Source of the DNA: Macrolepiota albuminosa
Taxonomy: Eukaryota > Basidiomycota > Agaricomycetes > Agaricales > Agaricaceae
Assembly (NCBI GenBank): GCA_027475525.1
Contig: JAMWFC010000032.1
Location: 2,046,001 to 2,110,000 of the forward strand
Length of the DNA stretch: 64,000 nucleotides
Direction of reading: 5' to 3'
The notes beneath the pieces are model-generated. The model was not told the origin of the DNA. It saw nothing but the letters and a program-made list of their open reading frames with translations, and searched no databases. Made by a program: the position numbers and the translations under genes. Positions 32,791 through 43,861 of the stretch are shown here, piece after piece. Numbering within the stretch: position 1 is the stretch's first letter; every line of letters starts with the position of its first letter.

Positions 32791-33209
32791 GCTCGACAAC
32801 TTTCAGCTATTGATTGATCATTGTAAATGATTTTTAATGTATTTGAGCTTAGAAAATGCTTAAAAAATTTGAAAAAATCACAGAAAAATCAGAAAAAAAT
32901 TTAATTCAGCTAATAATAAAAGTCTGAGCTATTGTAGTAAGTGACTTTTATTGTTTTTGAGCTTTATAAATGCTTATAAAATTCAAAAAAATCAAGAAAA
33001 ATTCTATTTAGCTTACAGTAACACTTGGACAATTTTGAGCTATTGATATACTCATCATATAACTGTCTTTCAATAGTTTTAAGCTGTGAAAATGCTTAAA
33101 AAACTATTCTTTCAGGCAATCTTCAACTACTCATTCTAATAACGAATCCAGTATTCCTGAAAGTCAAAGACAGCAGGCTAGGATTCAAAGCAGGCTACAA
33201 CAGTTACAA

Positions 33210-35048
33210 ATGACTGATCCTAATGAGTGTCGTGCAAATAGAAGTAGAAGATCTACTTCAGTGGTTATACCACTTTATTATGGAACTGGGGATATGGAAT
33301 CTGGGGATATAAGAATTGGAAGAAATAGTCAGATTGCCTCTAGCTCTTTAGAGAGGCCTATTGGACCAACTGTTGCTGTGGATTTATTTGCATCTGAGGA
33401 TGTACAACTTGGAATCACAAGATTAGGGGATATGAGAACTGGGGGAAATAATCAGATTGCTTCAAGCTCTGATATATCTGGGGGAAATACAGGATTGAGG
33501 GATATGAGAACTGGGGAAAATAATCAGATTGCTTCAAGCTCTAGGGAAAATCCTTCTAGCTCTTTGAGGAGGCCTCTTAGACCACCAACTGTTGCTGAGG
33601 ATCTATTTGCTAGGGCTATTCCTGAAACTCATTTACCTGAAGGATGGAATGCTCCTTTGCAAAATCCAATTCCTAGAATGATACCACCTCTACCTCTTCC
33701 TGCATATAGAGCTCCTTATGTGCCTTCAATAGTAGCACCTCTACCAGCTACTGTGCATGGAAGAGATCATAGAGTGGGATCAGTCAATCAGCCTGTAGTT
33801 GGTGGGACTGCTATGAGTATACCTGAAACTCATTTGCCTGAAGGTTGGGATGCTCCTTTACAGAATCCTATACCTAGAATGCCTGCTTTGCATAGAGCTG
33901 CTTTGCCAAACTTCACAATGCCACTACCACTGCCACCTGCACTTGGGAATAGAGGAAGACAAATTAACCAGCAGGTTGCTCCTATACAAGCACAATCATT
34001 AGCAGCATTGCAAGACCAACAAAGGTTGAGGCATATTGCTGCAGCTGAGGAGCAGGATAGACAACAGCAGGCACTAGCAGTGTTACAAGAGCAGCAACAG
34101 CTCAGACATATTGCTATGGCTGAAGAGGAGGAGAGGCAACAAGAGTGGCAAAGGCAACAACAGGCATTAGTAGTATTGCATAAGCAACAACAGCTCAGAG
34201 ATATTGCTATAGCTGAAGAGCAAGCAGTAGCAGAGGCACAAAGGGCTTTACACCAGCTAGAGGTGAGACAAAGACAACTTTTAAAGGTTGCATTGACTAA
34301 GAAAGATTAACAGGATGTAGATCTCAATCCTGAACATAGGCCTTTGAATCAGGCTAGGGCTGAAAGGATCTTACAAAACTGGCAACAGCAACATTTAGCT
34401 GATCTGGAAGAGGATTTCAATGATTTGGATCCTCATGGATTACAAAATATCCATGCAGCTTTTGATGATATGCTTCAAAATCCTTTGGAGTATTTGGAGC
34501 ATCCCATAGACAATGAGATTGATCCAAATCTACTGGATGATCCTAGGAATAATCCTGCTGAGAATATAGAGGAGGACTTGGAGTATGTGGATCCACCTGG
34601 AGATAATAGACAGCAATATCTACCAGCACCTCCTGACTTGGAGTATGTGGATCCACCTGGGGATGTCATGCAGCAAAATGTACCAGCACCTCCTGTCTTA
34701 CAGAGGATACAACAACCTGATGATGTTCAGCCTAGAAATGCTCTTCCAACAGGAAGACAGCATTATCTGGATGGATCCCCTTCACATTATCTTGGTTCTA
34801 TGGATGTTGCATGTCCACACTGTCATGCTCTACATTTTGATGCTGAAAAGCTCTCCAAGTCTACTAGATGTAATCCAAAGTTTGGCATGTGCTGTTTACA
34901 AGGGCAGATTGATTTGCCTAGACTTGAAAATGCTCCACCAGAACTGCTTGGCTTACTCCAAGGTCACCATCCTCTTTTTGATGCTTTTAAAGCATCTATT
35001 CACCAATACAATGCAGCCTTTGCATTTACATCTCTGGAAGTCAATTAA
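33210..35048 (+). pseudogene. N-terminal part of H2 Helitron protein
   Basis: Two adjacent open stretches (33210-34310, 34344-35048) share one frame and are separated by a TAA where CAA (Gln) fits. The first is rich in Ser/Pro with an internal duplication (IPETHLPEGW(N/D)APLQNPIPRM twice) and then a Gln-rich coiled coil with repeats of ALAVLQEQQQLRHIA. The second is acidic and repeats LEYVDPPGD. It ends in the cysteine-rich module typical for the start of fungal Helitron proteins: VACPHCHALHFDAEKL, then FGMCCLQGQIDLPRL and YNAAFAFTSLEV. A one-base shift near 35040 leads on to the Rep part. Confidence 0.75.
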
Positions 35049-35546
35049 GATTAATGGAGAGCTCCATCATCTGACAGGTGCTTTGCTTCCAACTGAAGGT
35101 GATCATCCTGTGTATGCATAACTCTACTTCTACAATCACAATCAACAATTGGTTTTTCATCAGGGAAGCAATCCTAGATTGGATCCTCAGATAATGGCCT
35201 TTTTGCAGGATATGCTTTATAGAGTCAATCTCTTTATTGGCTTATACAAGCCTACAAAGCAGATTATGACAGAAGTTCCTAAAAGCCAACCACAAAGGCT
35301 TTCTGTTCAACTTAGGACTGACTTTGGAGACCATCAACGCTATAACAACCCTAATAAACAAGAAAGAGTTGCTGCAATTATACCAGGAGATGGTTCTAAA
35401 AAACGATCAGATCACCATGACATAGTCCTGCATCTGCATGGAGGTCAATTGAAGCGAATCAGCCATTTGCATCCCTATTATACTTCCTTGCACTATACTG
35501 TCATATTTCCAACTGGAGAACCTGGATTTCACACCGATATTCAATC

Positions 35547-35888
35547 TCAATTTGGACCAGCAGGAGAACAAAGAGCCAAAAAAGTTAGCCAAACTGCATA
35601 TTATGCATATAGGCTGCAGCAAAGAGCTTTGGAAGCTAATGCTGCATTGCTTTGGAGTGGCAGACTGTTCCAGCAATATGTTGTGGATGCATGGGCATCA
35701 ACTGAGCAGAACAAGCTCAATTTTGGACCAGCAGAAGAACAAAGAGCCAAAAAAGTTAGCCAAACTGCATATTATGCATATAGGCTGCAGCAAAGAGCTT
35801 TGGAAGCTAATGCTGCATTGCTTTGGAGTGGCAGACTGTTCCAGCAATATGTTGTGGATGCATAGGCATCAACTGAGCAGAACAAGCT
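35547..35888 (+). repeat. 171-bp in-frame tandem duplication in H2 Rep region
   Basis: Unit 35547-35717 is repeated at 35718-35888 with a few differences (caggagaac/cagaagaac, catgggc/cataggc). 171 bp equals 57 codons, so the frame is kept apart from a TGG to TAG change in copy 2. Confidence 0.9.
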
Positions 35889-36193
35889 CAATTGGGTCCG
35901 ACACAATCAAAAGAAGATTAGGGCTGAAGTCTATCAAGGAGTGGTTGATGCGGCTACTGGAGATGAAGACTTATGCAGGCAAAGCCAACGTGTGGTTCTT
36001 CCTTCTTCTCATGTTGAAAGTGAACAACACATGCAGCAACTATTCCAGGACTCTATGGCTATTTGCAGACATTTCCATAAACCAGATCTCTTCATCACCA
36101 TGACTGCCAATCCAAAGTGGCCAGAAATTGAAGAGGCTCTGTTGAAAGAACCTATGGTTAATGGAAAGAGGCAAACAGCTTCTGACTGTCCAG

Positions 36194-36347
36194 ATATTGT
36201 TGCCAGAGTATTTGAACTCAAGAAGAATGCTCTTTTGAAGGACATAAAAGATGGTCTATTTGGAAAATGTATATTGTTGCCAGAGTATTTGAACTCAAGA
36301 AGAATGCTCTTTTGAAGGACATAAAAGATGGTCTATTTGGAAAATGT
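36194..36347. repeat. Exact 77-bp tandem duplication in Helitron H2
   Basis: 36194-36270 equals 36271-36347; repeats VARVFELKKNALLKDIKDG in the Rep part and shifts the frame. Confidence 0.95.
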
Positions 36348-37290
36348 GTGGAATCTGTCCATACCATTAAATTTCAAAAGAGGGGACTTCCACATATACA
36401 TATCTTGATTTTTTTCCATCATCACGACAAGATCAAAGATGCAGCTCATGTGGACACTATTGTTTCTGCTCAAATTCCTGATCTAGTGACTCAGCCTCAA
36501 TTGTATCAGGTATTGGCTTTGCTTGAATTATCAATACAGTGACTGACCTTTGTTATTAGGTTGTTACTACCAATATAGTTCATGGTCCATGTGGAGCAGA
36601 TTTTCTCAATGCCAAGTGCATGGTAGATGGCAAATGTTTTAAGAGATATTTCAAGGAATTTCAGAAGACTACACAATATGGTGATGATGGCTATCCCCAA
36701 TATGCTAGACCTAACAATGGCCGCTTTTTTAAAAAGCATGGTCGTCATTATGACAATCGTAATGTTGTCCCATACAATCCATATCTCTCAGCCAAATTCC
36801 AATGTCATATCAATGTGGAAGTCTGTGCTTCAGTGGATGCAATCAAATACATTCACAAGTACATCTACAAGGGCCATGATAGGACAACTTTGGAGATTGC
36901 TAGGGAGGAGAGGGATGAAATCAAGGAACACTTGGATGCCAGATACATTTCTGCTCCTGAGGCTTGCTGGCACATCTTTGAATTCAATATGCATGCTGAA
37001 TATCCTTCAGTATACAGATTGCCTGTGCACTTGGAAAACCAGCATGAAGTCTATTTCCCAGATGATGAACCAATACAGGTGGTGGCTGCTAGACCTAATG
37101 CAGACAAGACTGCACTCACAGCTTGGTTTGAAGCCAATACCAGGTTTTCCAATAATAACACCACTTATCAGAACTTTCCAACCAAGTTTGTTTATGAAGC
37201 ATCTAAACGGAGTTGGAAGGAGAGGCAGAGAGGGACAGCAATTGGAAGGATGTATTTTGCTTCACCAAGATAGGGAGAAAGGTTCTATCT

Positions 37291-39256
37291 CAGGATGCTC
37301 TTGACTGTTGTGACCAATGCAACTTTATAGGCTGATCTCAGGACAATCAATGCCCATACCTATCCAACTTATCAGGAAGCTTGCAAGGCTCTAGGTCTTT
37401 TGAAGGATGATGCAGAATGGAGGCAGTGTCTTACTGAAGCTGCTCCAATCCAACTAAGATCAGCTCTCAGACAGCTGTTTTGCACTATTCTATTTCACTG
37501 TGCTCCTGCCACTCCTGAGGCTTTATGGAATGAATTCAAGCATTCTATCTGTGATGATCTCCAACACAGATTGGAACATACTAAGCAGTACAGAGGCCGG
37601 ATCTTTACTAATGAGGATATTTATGACTATAGCCTTTATCTCATCAATGACACTTTGATGAATTTTGGGAAAACTTTGAAAGACTTTCCCAACATGCCAG
37701 AGGCTCAACAGAATTGGAACATAGTTCCAGGTAATTGGCATTTGCATAAAAGATTGACTTGAATACTGATCATTCTTCTAGGCAACAGGCTTTTAGAAGA
37801 TGAAACCAATTATGATGTTGAGGAGCTCAAGCAAAGAGTGGAGGGAAACAAGGCCAAGTTCAATGTGGAACAACTGGAGACTTTCAATGCTGTCATGAAC
37901 TCAGTGAACAACAATTTGGGCAGGATGCTATTCATTCACAGTGCTGGAGGATGTGGCAAAACCTTTGTCTGCAATACTCTGGCTGCTGCAGTTCGTTCCA
38001 ATGGAGATGTGGCATTATGTGTAGCATCATCTGGCATTGCTGCCTTATTGTTGGAAGGGGGTAGAACAGCTCATTCAAGATTCAAAATTCCCATTTATGC
38101 TCTTGATACATCCATTGCCAATATTAAGAGAGGAACCCAGTTATCACAGCTCATACTTCACATCAAAGTTGTCATTTGGAATAAAGTTCCAATGCAACAC
38201 AAAAATGCCATTGACTCTGTTGATTGTGGCTTCAGAGACATCTTTGATAATGACATTTCCTTTGGTGGAGTCACTGTGGGTTTTTGGAGGGAACTTTAGG
38301 CAAACTCTTCCAGTGGTTCCACATGGACTCAGGCAGCAGATGATTGCTGCTTCACTCAAAAGGGGCCGACTTTGGGATAATATTCAAGTCCATTACTTGG
38401 TCCAAAATATGCGGTTGGAGCAGACTGTAGACAATATTGCTCATGCAGCTTGGTTGTTGGATGTTGGTGCAGGGAAAAATCTAGGACCTGGAGAAACAGT
38501 CAAACTGCCTGAAAGGATGATCTGTGATGACAATTCTATTACTGGATTGATTTCTTCCACATATCCTGATATTGGTCATCTTCAAAATGATCAGTATTAC
38601 CTGGACCGGACTATTCTCTCTGGCAAGAATTTTGATATAGAGGAGATCAATACAGAAGTTCTAGAGAGGTATCCAGAGGAAGAAAAGATTTTACAGAGTG
38701 CAGATTTTGTTCTCTCTGATAACAGGAATCCTGATGGCCTTGCCTTATATCCTGTAGAATATCTCAACTCTTTGAAAGCCAGTAGTTTGCCTTTGGCTAA
38801 ACTGGCTCTGAAAATTGGAGTTCCTGTCATGCTTCTCAGGAATCTGGACATAACCAAAGGACTTTGCAATGGAACAAGAATGATTATCACTCACATCAGT
38901 ACTAGAGTCCTCAGATGTCGTATTATCAGTGGAGATGCCAAGTTTGCAGATTTAACTGTTTGATTCCAAGGGTCAATCTAGATGCCTCTAAAGAGGATTT
39001 GCTCATACTATTATGCAGGAGACAGTTTCCAATTCGATTGGCCTTTGCTATGACTATCAACAAGTCTCAAGGGCAATCAGTCAAGCATGTTGGATTGGAC
39101 TTTCGATTACCGGTTTTTACATATGGCCAACTCTATGTTGCACTTTCTCGATGCACATCAGGAGATCGTATCAAAGTGATTTTGTCAGAAGAAAATACAT
39201 CAAAAATGACTGCAAATATTGTGTATCAAGAAGTTCTCAATAGTTTACAAATGTAA
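37291..39256 (+). pseudogene. PIF1-type helicase part of H2 Helitron protein
   Basis: ALGLLKDDAEWRQCLTEAA precedes the helicase. After an intron (GTAATT...TCTAG, about 37732-37782) come FNVEQLETFNAVMNSV and Walker A HSAGGCGKTFVCNTLAA (37940s). SSGIAALLLEGGRTAHS follows. The Walker B box reads VVIWNKVPM where WDEAPM is usual, so Asp-Glu became Asn-Lys, two G-to-A changes that should kill ATPase activity. Then FGGNFRQTLPVVP (after a shift near 38287), GVPVMLLRNLDITKGLCNGTR and, after another shift near 38950, the last helicase motif [18 protein letters not shown] with QLYVALSRC. Stop at 39254. Confidence 0.82.
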
Positions 39257-39672
39257 ATATGATTGTTAATTAACTACTTATTACTAACTTTATATTTTAG
39301 CATCTAACTTGATACTGTACATATAACTTGAAATTGTAGCATTATTTCTTGGGTTTACAAATGTGAGTATGATTGTTAATTGTTGATACTGTATCAATAG
39401 AATATATATAACTTGGAATTATAACATTATTTCTTGATAAATATGAACTTTCTATTCATTAACAACATATGCTTGAATCAGTAAGACATAATGAAAGTAA
39501 AATTATGATAGAAGTTGAGTTATGACTATACATAATTGGAATTCCTAACTGAATAAAGTGAGGTTGGGGTGGAGACTGAGTTACTTATATACATACTTAG
39601 AGCCCTAAGCGAACAAAATGAGGTTGGGGTGGAGGCTTAGTTGAGGGGGGGGTTTGGGGCGAAGCCTCCAAT
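39257..39672. other. H2 3' non-coding region
   Basis: AT-rich with two related stretches (atgattgttaatt... at about 39259 and 39368) and a G-rich block near 39640. No gene. Confidence 0.5.
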
Positions 39673-39711
39673 GAGCTATGAAATTCATGCCAAAGGCATG
39701 AATTGTAGCTC
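39673..39711 (+). other. 3' terminal hairpin of Helitron H2
   Basis: GAGCTA, then AATTCATGCC-AAA-GGCATGAATT, then TAGCTC form a long inverted repeat ending one base before the element end. Helitrons carry such a hairpin near the 3' terminus as a stop signal for rolling-circle transfer. Confidence 0.75.
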
Positions 39712-39712
39712 G

Positions 39713-40332
39713 TTAAAGAAATATAACATTGAAATTTGTTTATCCAGTTATATTTTTTGCACTAGTACAATTATTGAATTTCTAAAAAGCAAAGTATCTT
39801 TTTTAAATTCATTTAATTAGTATTTTTCAATTAAATCTCTATTCTGGAAATTTCAACATTTAGTATAATTAAATAAAAATAATAAAAAACAGAAAATATC
39901 AATCTTGTGCTATCAATTGTCTTTTCAAACTGCTTTTGCTGTTATAAAACATGCTGCACAAGAAATAAGTTTTTCATATATTTTAAGTTGGTTATATTTT
40001 GGAAGTTTTGCTGTCTATGTAACAGCATTTAGAGCTACTACTCGTAAAAATTTAGCTATAGTTTAGAAAGTTACTTTAAAAGATCTTAATCAAAAGTTGC
40101 CATTTGACTTAATTATTAAGACATAAAAGCATAAGATTATGGAGCACAATACACTTATTAGACATAGATTTAAAACGGGTTTTATTAAAGTTGTATCTAA
40201 TCCTGAAGGTGAAGATAAATATTTAAGCAAATATTCAAATATTAATATTAAATTATTTATTTATTCTCAATAATATTCTGATGATATTCAAAATATTCAA
40301 GATCAGTGCAAAAAAAAGTAGATGCAGACAAT
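39713..40332 (+). pseudogene. Helitron H1 right part: C-terminal helicase fragment
   Basis: Continues H1 after the H2 insertion. Readable pieces are LCYQLSFQTAFAVIKHAAQE and FAVYVTAFRATTRKNLAIV, the last helicase motif (usually ...AAxSRATS), then TLKDLNQKLPFDLI and EHNTLIRHRFKTGF. These match the end of the same Helitron protein whose start lies near 28.8 kb. Several stops. Cut at 40332 by LTR-B copy 2. Confidence 0.75.
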
Positions 40333-41258
40333 TGTCAGGTTTCACTGAATCGGGGGCTTTCTAGGAAAGCAACGCCTTTACAAGACGGACTTGATCTACA
40401 GATACTCGGGTGTCTGGAACTCCAGGGCTAGGACTCTGGAGTTCAAGACATGGACAGGAAGTAATCATGGAGAAGGGAACTTGATCTGGAGGTTTTGGGT
40501 TTAGACCAGTTAAAGCTCTTATACTCTATAATCTGCAATAATATTTTCAGTCCTATAAAGTATGTTTGTTGCAAATAATTACAAGTTTATAACTTATAAT
40601 TTGATATAAAAATAGCAATATTTGATGAATTTAATCTGGAGCTTTATTATAATATTAATACAATAATTTTTTTTTGTGTGAATACTAGTATGATGTTGTA
40701 AAAATAGAATTTTTTAAATCCTGAAAATAAGTTATTAAACATTAGAAAAACCTACTTCTGAGAAAGGGGCTGAGATTCAAGCTAACTACAAGAGGCTGAG
40801 GATTGGGTGGAGGTCAAGTCAGGAACTGGGGGTTCTAAGACGAGACCAGGTTAACAAATTGTAAGTCGTAAAGTGTGTACCAAAATCAGAGCATGCAGTT
40901 ATTCAAGTGTGCTAGTCAAAGCGTGCCAGTCAGCATGTACCAGTCAAGCAAAGAGCACGCAACAATTCAAGTTGATATCAAGACTAGCAAATATAACAGG
41001 AAACTATGCTATAAGTACTACGGGGCTGGGTCCAGGTCTCCGGGGTTCCAGGGTGTCTGGGATAAGTTCTGGGAGACATTGAGTAGCGGAAGGAGAACTG
41101 TATGCCAGGATTGCATGTGTGAGGTATGCAATCAATTGGCACAAAGAGAGTCGTGATGGCCCAGAAGCAGGCAGCGCAATCTGATTGTTGATCATGATTT
41201 GATGGCAGTTGGTCTTGGGGCCTATGATGCAGATTGCTGAGGTGCCAGGTGATAGCAG

Positions 41259-42506
41259 TGATAGGCTTCTACTCGGACTGAGCACATCAAGGTACATTAT
41301 AGCACTGCTGGTACTAGAAAGTGTTTCCAGTAGAAAAAGGGTAAAAAAAAGCTGTTATGCTATTTCCGATGTATTAATTTCCCAAAAAAAGAGTCATTCA
41401 ACAAAGGAAAGTGCCTTTTTCTTTTGAATATTGACATATTGGAAATTGCATAACAGCTTTCTTTTCTAATTTTTCCAATGGAAACACAATCCAGTGCCAG
41501 AAGTGTAGGTCAACCAACACTTGACACACTGGAGACTCTAGCGACCAGCCTTGGATACAGAGCAGCCCTAGCACTGGTGCTCTATGGCAAGACTTATCCA
41601 TTTATCTTAAATCACCAGTATCAGCCCCTCAGCACACTCCATTCATCTACTTTGAAGACCAAGGAGGCTCAGAACTCATAGCACTAGCACGATGGCAGGA
41701 AGTTGACTCTGACCAAACTCTGATCAATACTGAAAGGAGTTAGCAATTGGCGCTGTTAATCACTAAGGCACTTCAATCAGAAGTTTAAAGGAATCAATGA
41801 CAATGAGACAGAATATATGCAGACTCAACATTCAAATCTATCAAAAGATGGTACAATATTTAGCACTGGAATTAGTGCTCACGGCGTCTGTCGAGGATTC
41901 TCCAACCATACCCTGGGATGGCATGGCCAATTAAATTACATTAAAAAGTGAGCAAACTCATACTATTTTCAAGTAGTTTTAGAGTCGCCGTTGGTCGCCA
42001 TCACTCATGTGCTGCAGGTCGCCATTGACAGGTAGCCATTAGCTACAACCACAAGGAGAGGCACTAATTGGTAGTACCGTCAATGGATTTATTTTGGAAA
42101 TACTGTAGCGCATAGTATAAAAACTAGCTACTTGCCATGTATATAACAATGAATCGTAACCTCTTGAGCACCCAGTTACACTTAGCATTCAAATCGTGCT
42201 AGCATTGCCTGACTTCATCACTAAGTTCAGCGCTAGCCTTGTCTATCTCGTCTTTGTCGTCTACAGTGCCATCTATGGGCACACTACGCTATGCTATTCG
42301 TCTTATTCTCTATATCTTCACTTAAACTATGATGCTTACCATTCGCTAGGTAGCACCCAGGGCGCTATTATCTAGCACATCACCCTATCACATCTGCTCA
42401 AGCACACTGGAACCCTGCCGAGACTACTCACAAACCACGCCAGGCACTGGAGATAGCGTTGTACTGCATATATGTCTAGTGCACCCAACCACAGTTGGTG
42501 TTATCA
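41259..42506 (+). repeat. Solo LTR-A inside LTR-B copy 2
   Basis: TGATAGGCTTCTACTCGG to TTGGTGTTATCA, 1042 bp once the MITE is removed, the same length as the 5' LTR of gypsy A. Flanks gcag/gcgg are the 4-bp target duplication with one change. Compared with the full element it has lost many CpG sites to TpG/CpA. Confidence 0.9.
41303..41505. mobile_element. 203-bp MITE with CACTG termini inside the solo LTR-A
   Basis: Starts CACTGCTGGTACT and ends, reversed, CACTTCTGGCACT; about 26 bp of terminal inverted repeat run up to GTGTTTCC. A second inverted pair lies inside (AAGCTGTTATGC...GCATAACAGCTT). A TAG 3-bp duplication flanks it (41300-41302, 41506-41508), and the intact LTR has TAG once here. 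CACTG ends with 3-bp duplication suggest a CACTA/Plavaka-type DNA transposon; the family is inferred. Confidence 0.8.
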
Positions 42507-42638
42507 GCGGCCTTTGATGCATGTGATGGCAGTGTCGGTAGTCGTGATGGTGAGGCGTATTTGTGGGGTTGAAGAGAGGGTCCTGGATGGGGTTCTGGGA
42601 ATGTCTCTGGGTAGATCCGGAGGAGAGGGGTCGTGACA

Positions 42639-43861
42639 ACAATAATAATAAAAGCAAAAAAAATCTGTATCATATAATTTATACTATGATTTTATCTTGT
42701 ACAAAAAATTTAAATTAGATTCTGATAAAAGCACTAATTTTATATAGCATGTTATTTCAAAAAGATGCTTATAAGATAGTATAAATTAGTCATATACCTA
42801 TAATTCTATACTTATGTCTTTTTATTGCACTTATTTAAAAATAAATAATAAAAATCAAAATATTTAAAGCTGTTTTAATAAAACTTGCAACATTCTAAGT
42901 AATTTATTTGCAAAATATATTAGTTTAAGCTATAATATTGATGATATCTGCAATGAATTTTGCAAATATTTTTATTATAAAAATCCAATAAAGTTTCCAT
43001 TAATTGGACCTGCTTTAATAAGCACTACAGATATTGTTGACTTAATTTTTTTTGTTTTTAACGTAGTTCAAAAAATGATTTATCATATATCATGCTTTTC
43101 CTGCTAATTTCTTTTAGAAGCAACTATTGACTTGCATTACATAGGTCACTGTACAAGTCTTACTGTATGGTTTAACTATGAAATTCAAAGAAGCACTGAG
43201 GCAACCACTCAGCAATGATTAAATGTCTTTATTACAGCAGGTAAAAAGCACACTTCTATAAAAGCTGCAACAATTATGAAAAATGGACTAGCTAATCATT
43301 TACACATATATTTTGCTATTCTAAATAAAAAAATACTTTATGCCCCAGCTCTTTTAATAATTTGACTTGATTTAGATTATATAAATAGATTCACTACTAA
43401 AATAATTTCTATTGTATACTTGTCAACTCAAATATGTTTATAGCAATATAGTATGTGAGCTATTATCTACTAAGATTATAATTATTTTACAACTCATTTT
43501 TTTGATAATAATCCTATCTGAAGCTACAATGGAGCTACTTACACTGGTAGTATTGTTAAAAAAAACAATGTATTAATTTGAAAATTTTTAATGGTAGACA
43601 GCAATATATTGTAATATATGCAAAAATATAGTAGTATGAGCACCACAAATATCTAGATTAAGCGGTTGCCATATAGTCTATGAAAAACTAATAATATGCA
43701 TTTCAGCTATCTATTTATCATATGAAGATAATAAAATCATTATATAATTATTTGTCTGTTTATAAAGTAGCTTCTCTATAAACAACTATGTATTTGTATC
43801 TTGAATTTTTATAATTGCATTAGAAGTTTCAGAAATCTCTGAATTTGATACATAGTTCTTG
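42639..43861. other. AT-rich decayed sequence between LTR-B copy 2 and gypsy B
   Basis: Starts as the continuation of H1 (shares the ACAAT flank). Around 43100-43450 a decayed plus-strand frame reads LEATIDLHYIGHCTSLTVWF, STEATTQQ, AGKKHTSIKAATIMKNGL and LDLDYINRFTTKIISIVYL, broken by stops. It looks like true former coding sequence but I do not recognise the family. The last 25 bp (aatttgatacatagttcttg) could be a decayed primer-binding site of gypsy B. Confidence 0.4.

Larger units (their letters stand above)
35049..37290 (+). pseudogene. Rep (HUH nuclease) part of H2 Helitron protein
   Basis: Begins GELHHLTGALLPTEGDHPVYA and continues through LRTDFGDHQRYNNPNKQERVAA and DIVLHLHGGQLKRISHLHP. 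The HUH motif is KRGLPHIHILIFF (about 36379-36417). The two-tyrosine motif is DAIKYIHKYIYKGHDR (36836-36883). An intron (GTATTG...TTAG, 36508-36559) splits LYQ|VVTTNIVHGPCGADF. Breaks: stops at 35118 (CAA-type), in the 171-bp duplication (TGG to TAG), at 37271 (TGG to TAG), and the 77-bp duplication. Rep nicks and rejoins DNA during rolling-circle transposition. Catalytic His and Tyr residues look intact. Confidence 0.8.
32166..39712 (+). mobile_element. Helitron H2, nested in H1
   Basis: H1 sequence reads GAATA up to 32165 and resumes TTAAAGAAATATAAC at 39713, so H2 lies between A and T, the Helitron rule. H2 starts TCTATAGTATATAGG, a canonical 5' TC. It ends with a hairpin (39673-39711) and GCTCG; CTCG in place of the usual CTRR is atypical. 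Its 7.5 kb hold a Rep/helicase gene with introns, and its composition is much less AT-rich than H1, so it is younger. Confidence 0.8.
40333..42638 (-). repeat. Solo LTR-B (copy 2) in H1, itself interrupted by a solo LTR-A
   Basis: Minus-strand LTR from TGTCACGACCCCTC (42638 downward) to CCTGACA (40333). The 5-bp duplication ACAAT (40328-40332 and 42639-42643) is perfect. The LTR parts are 40333-41258 and 42507-42638. An AT-rich stretch at about 40515-40745 is absent from copy 4 and may be a further insertion. Confidence 0.9.
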
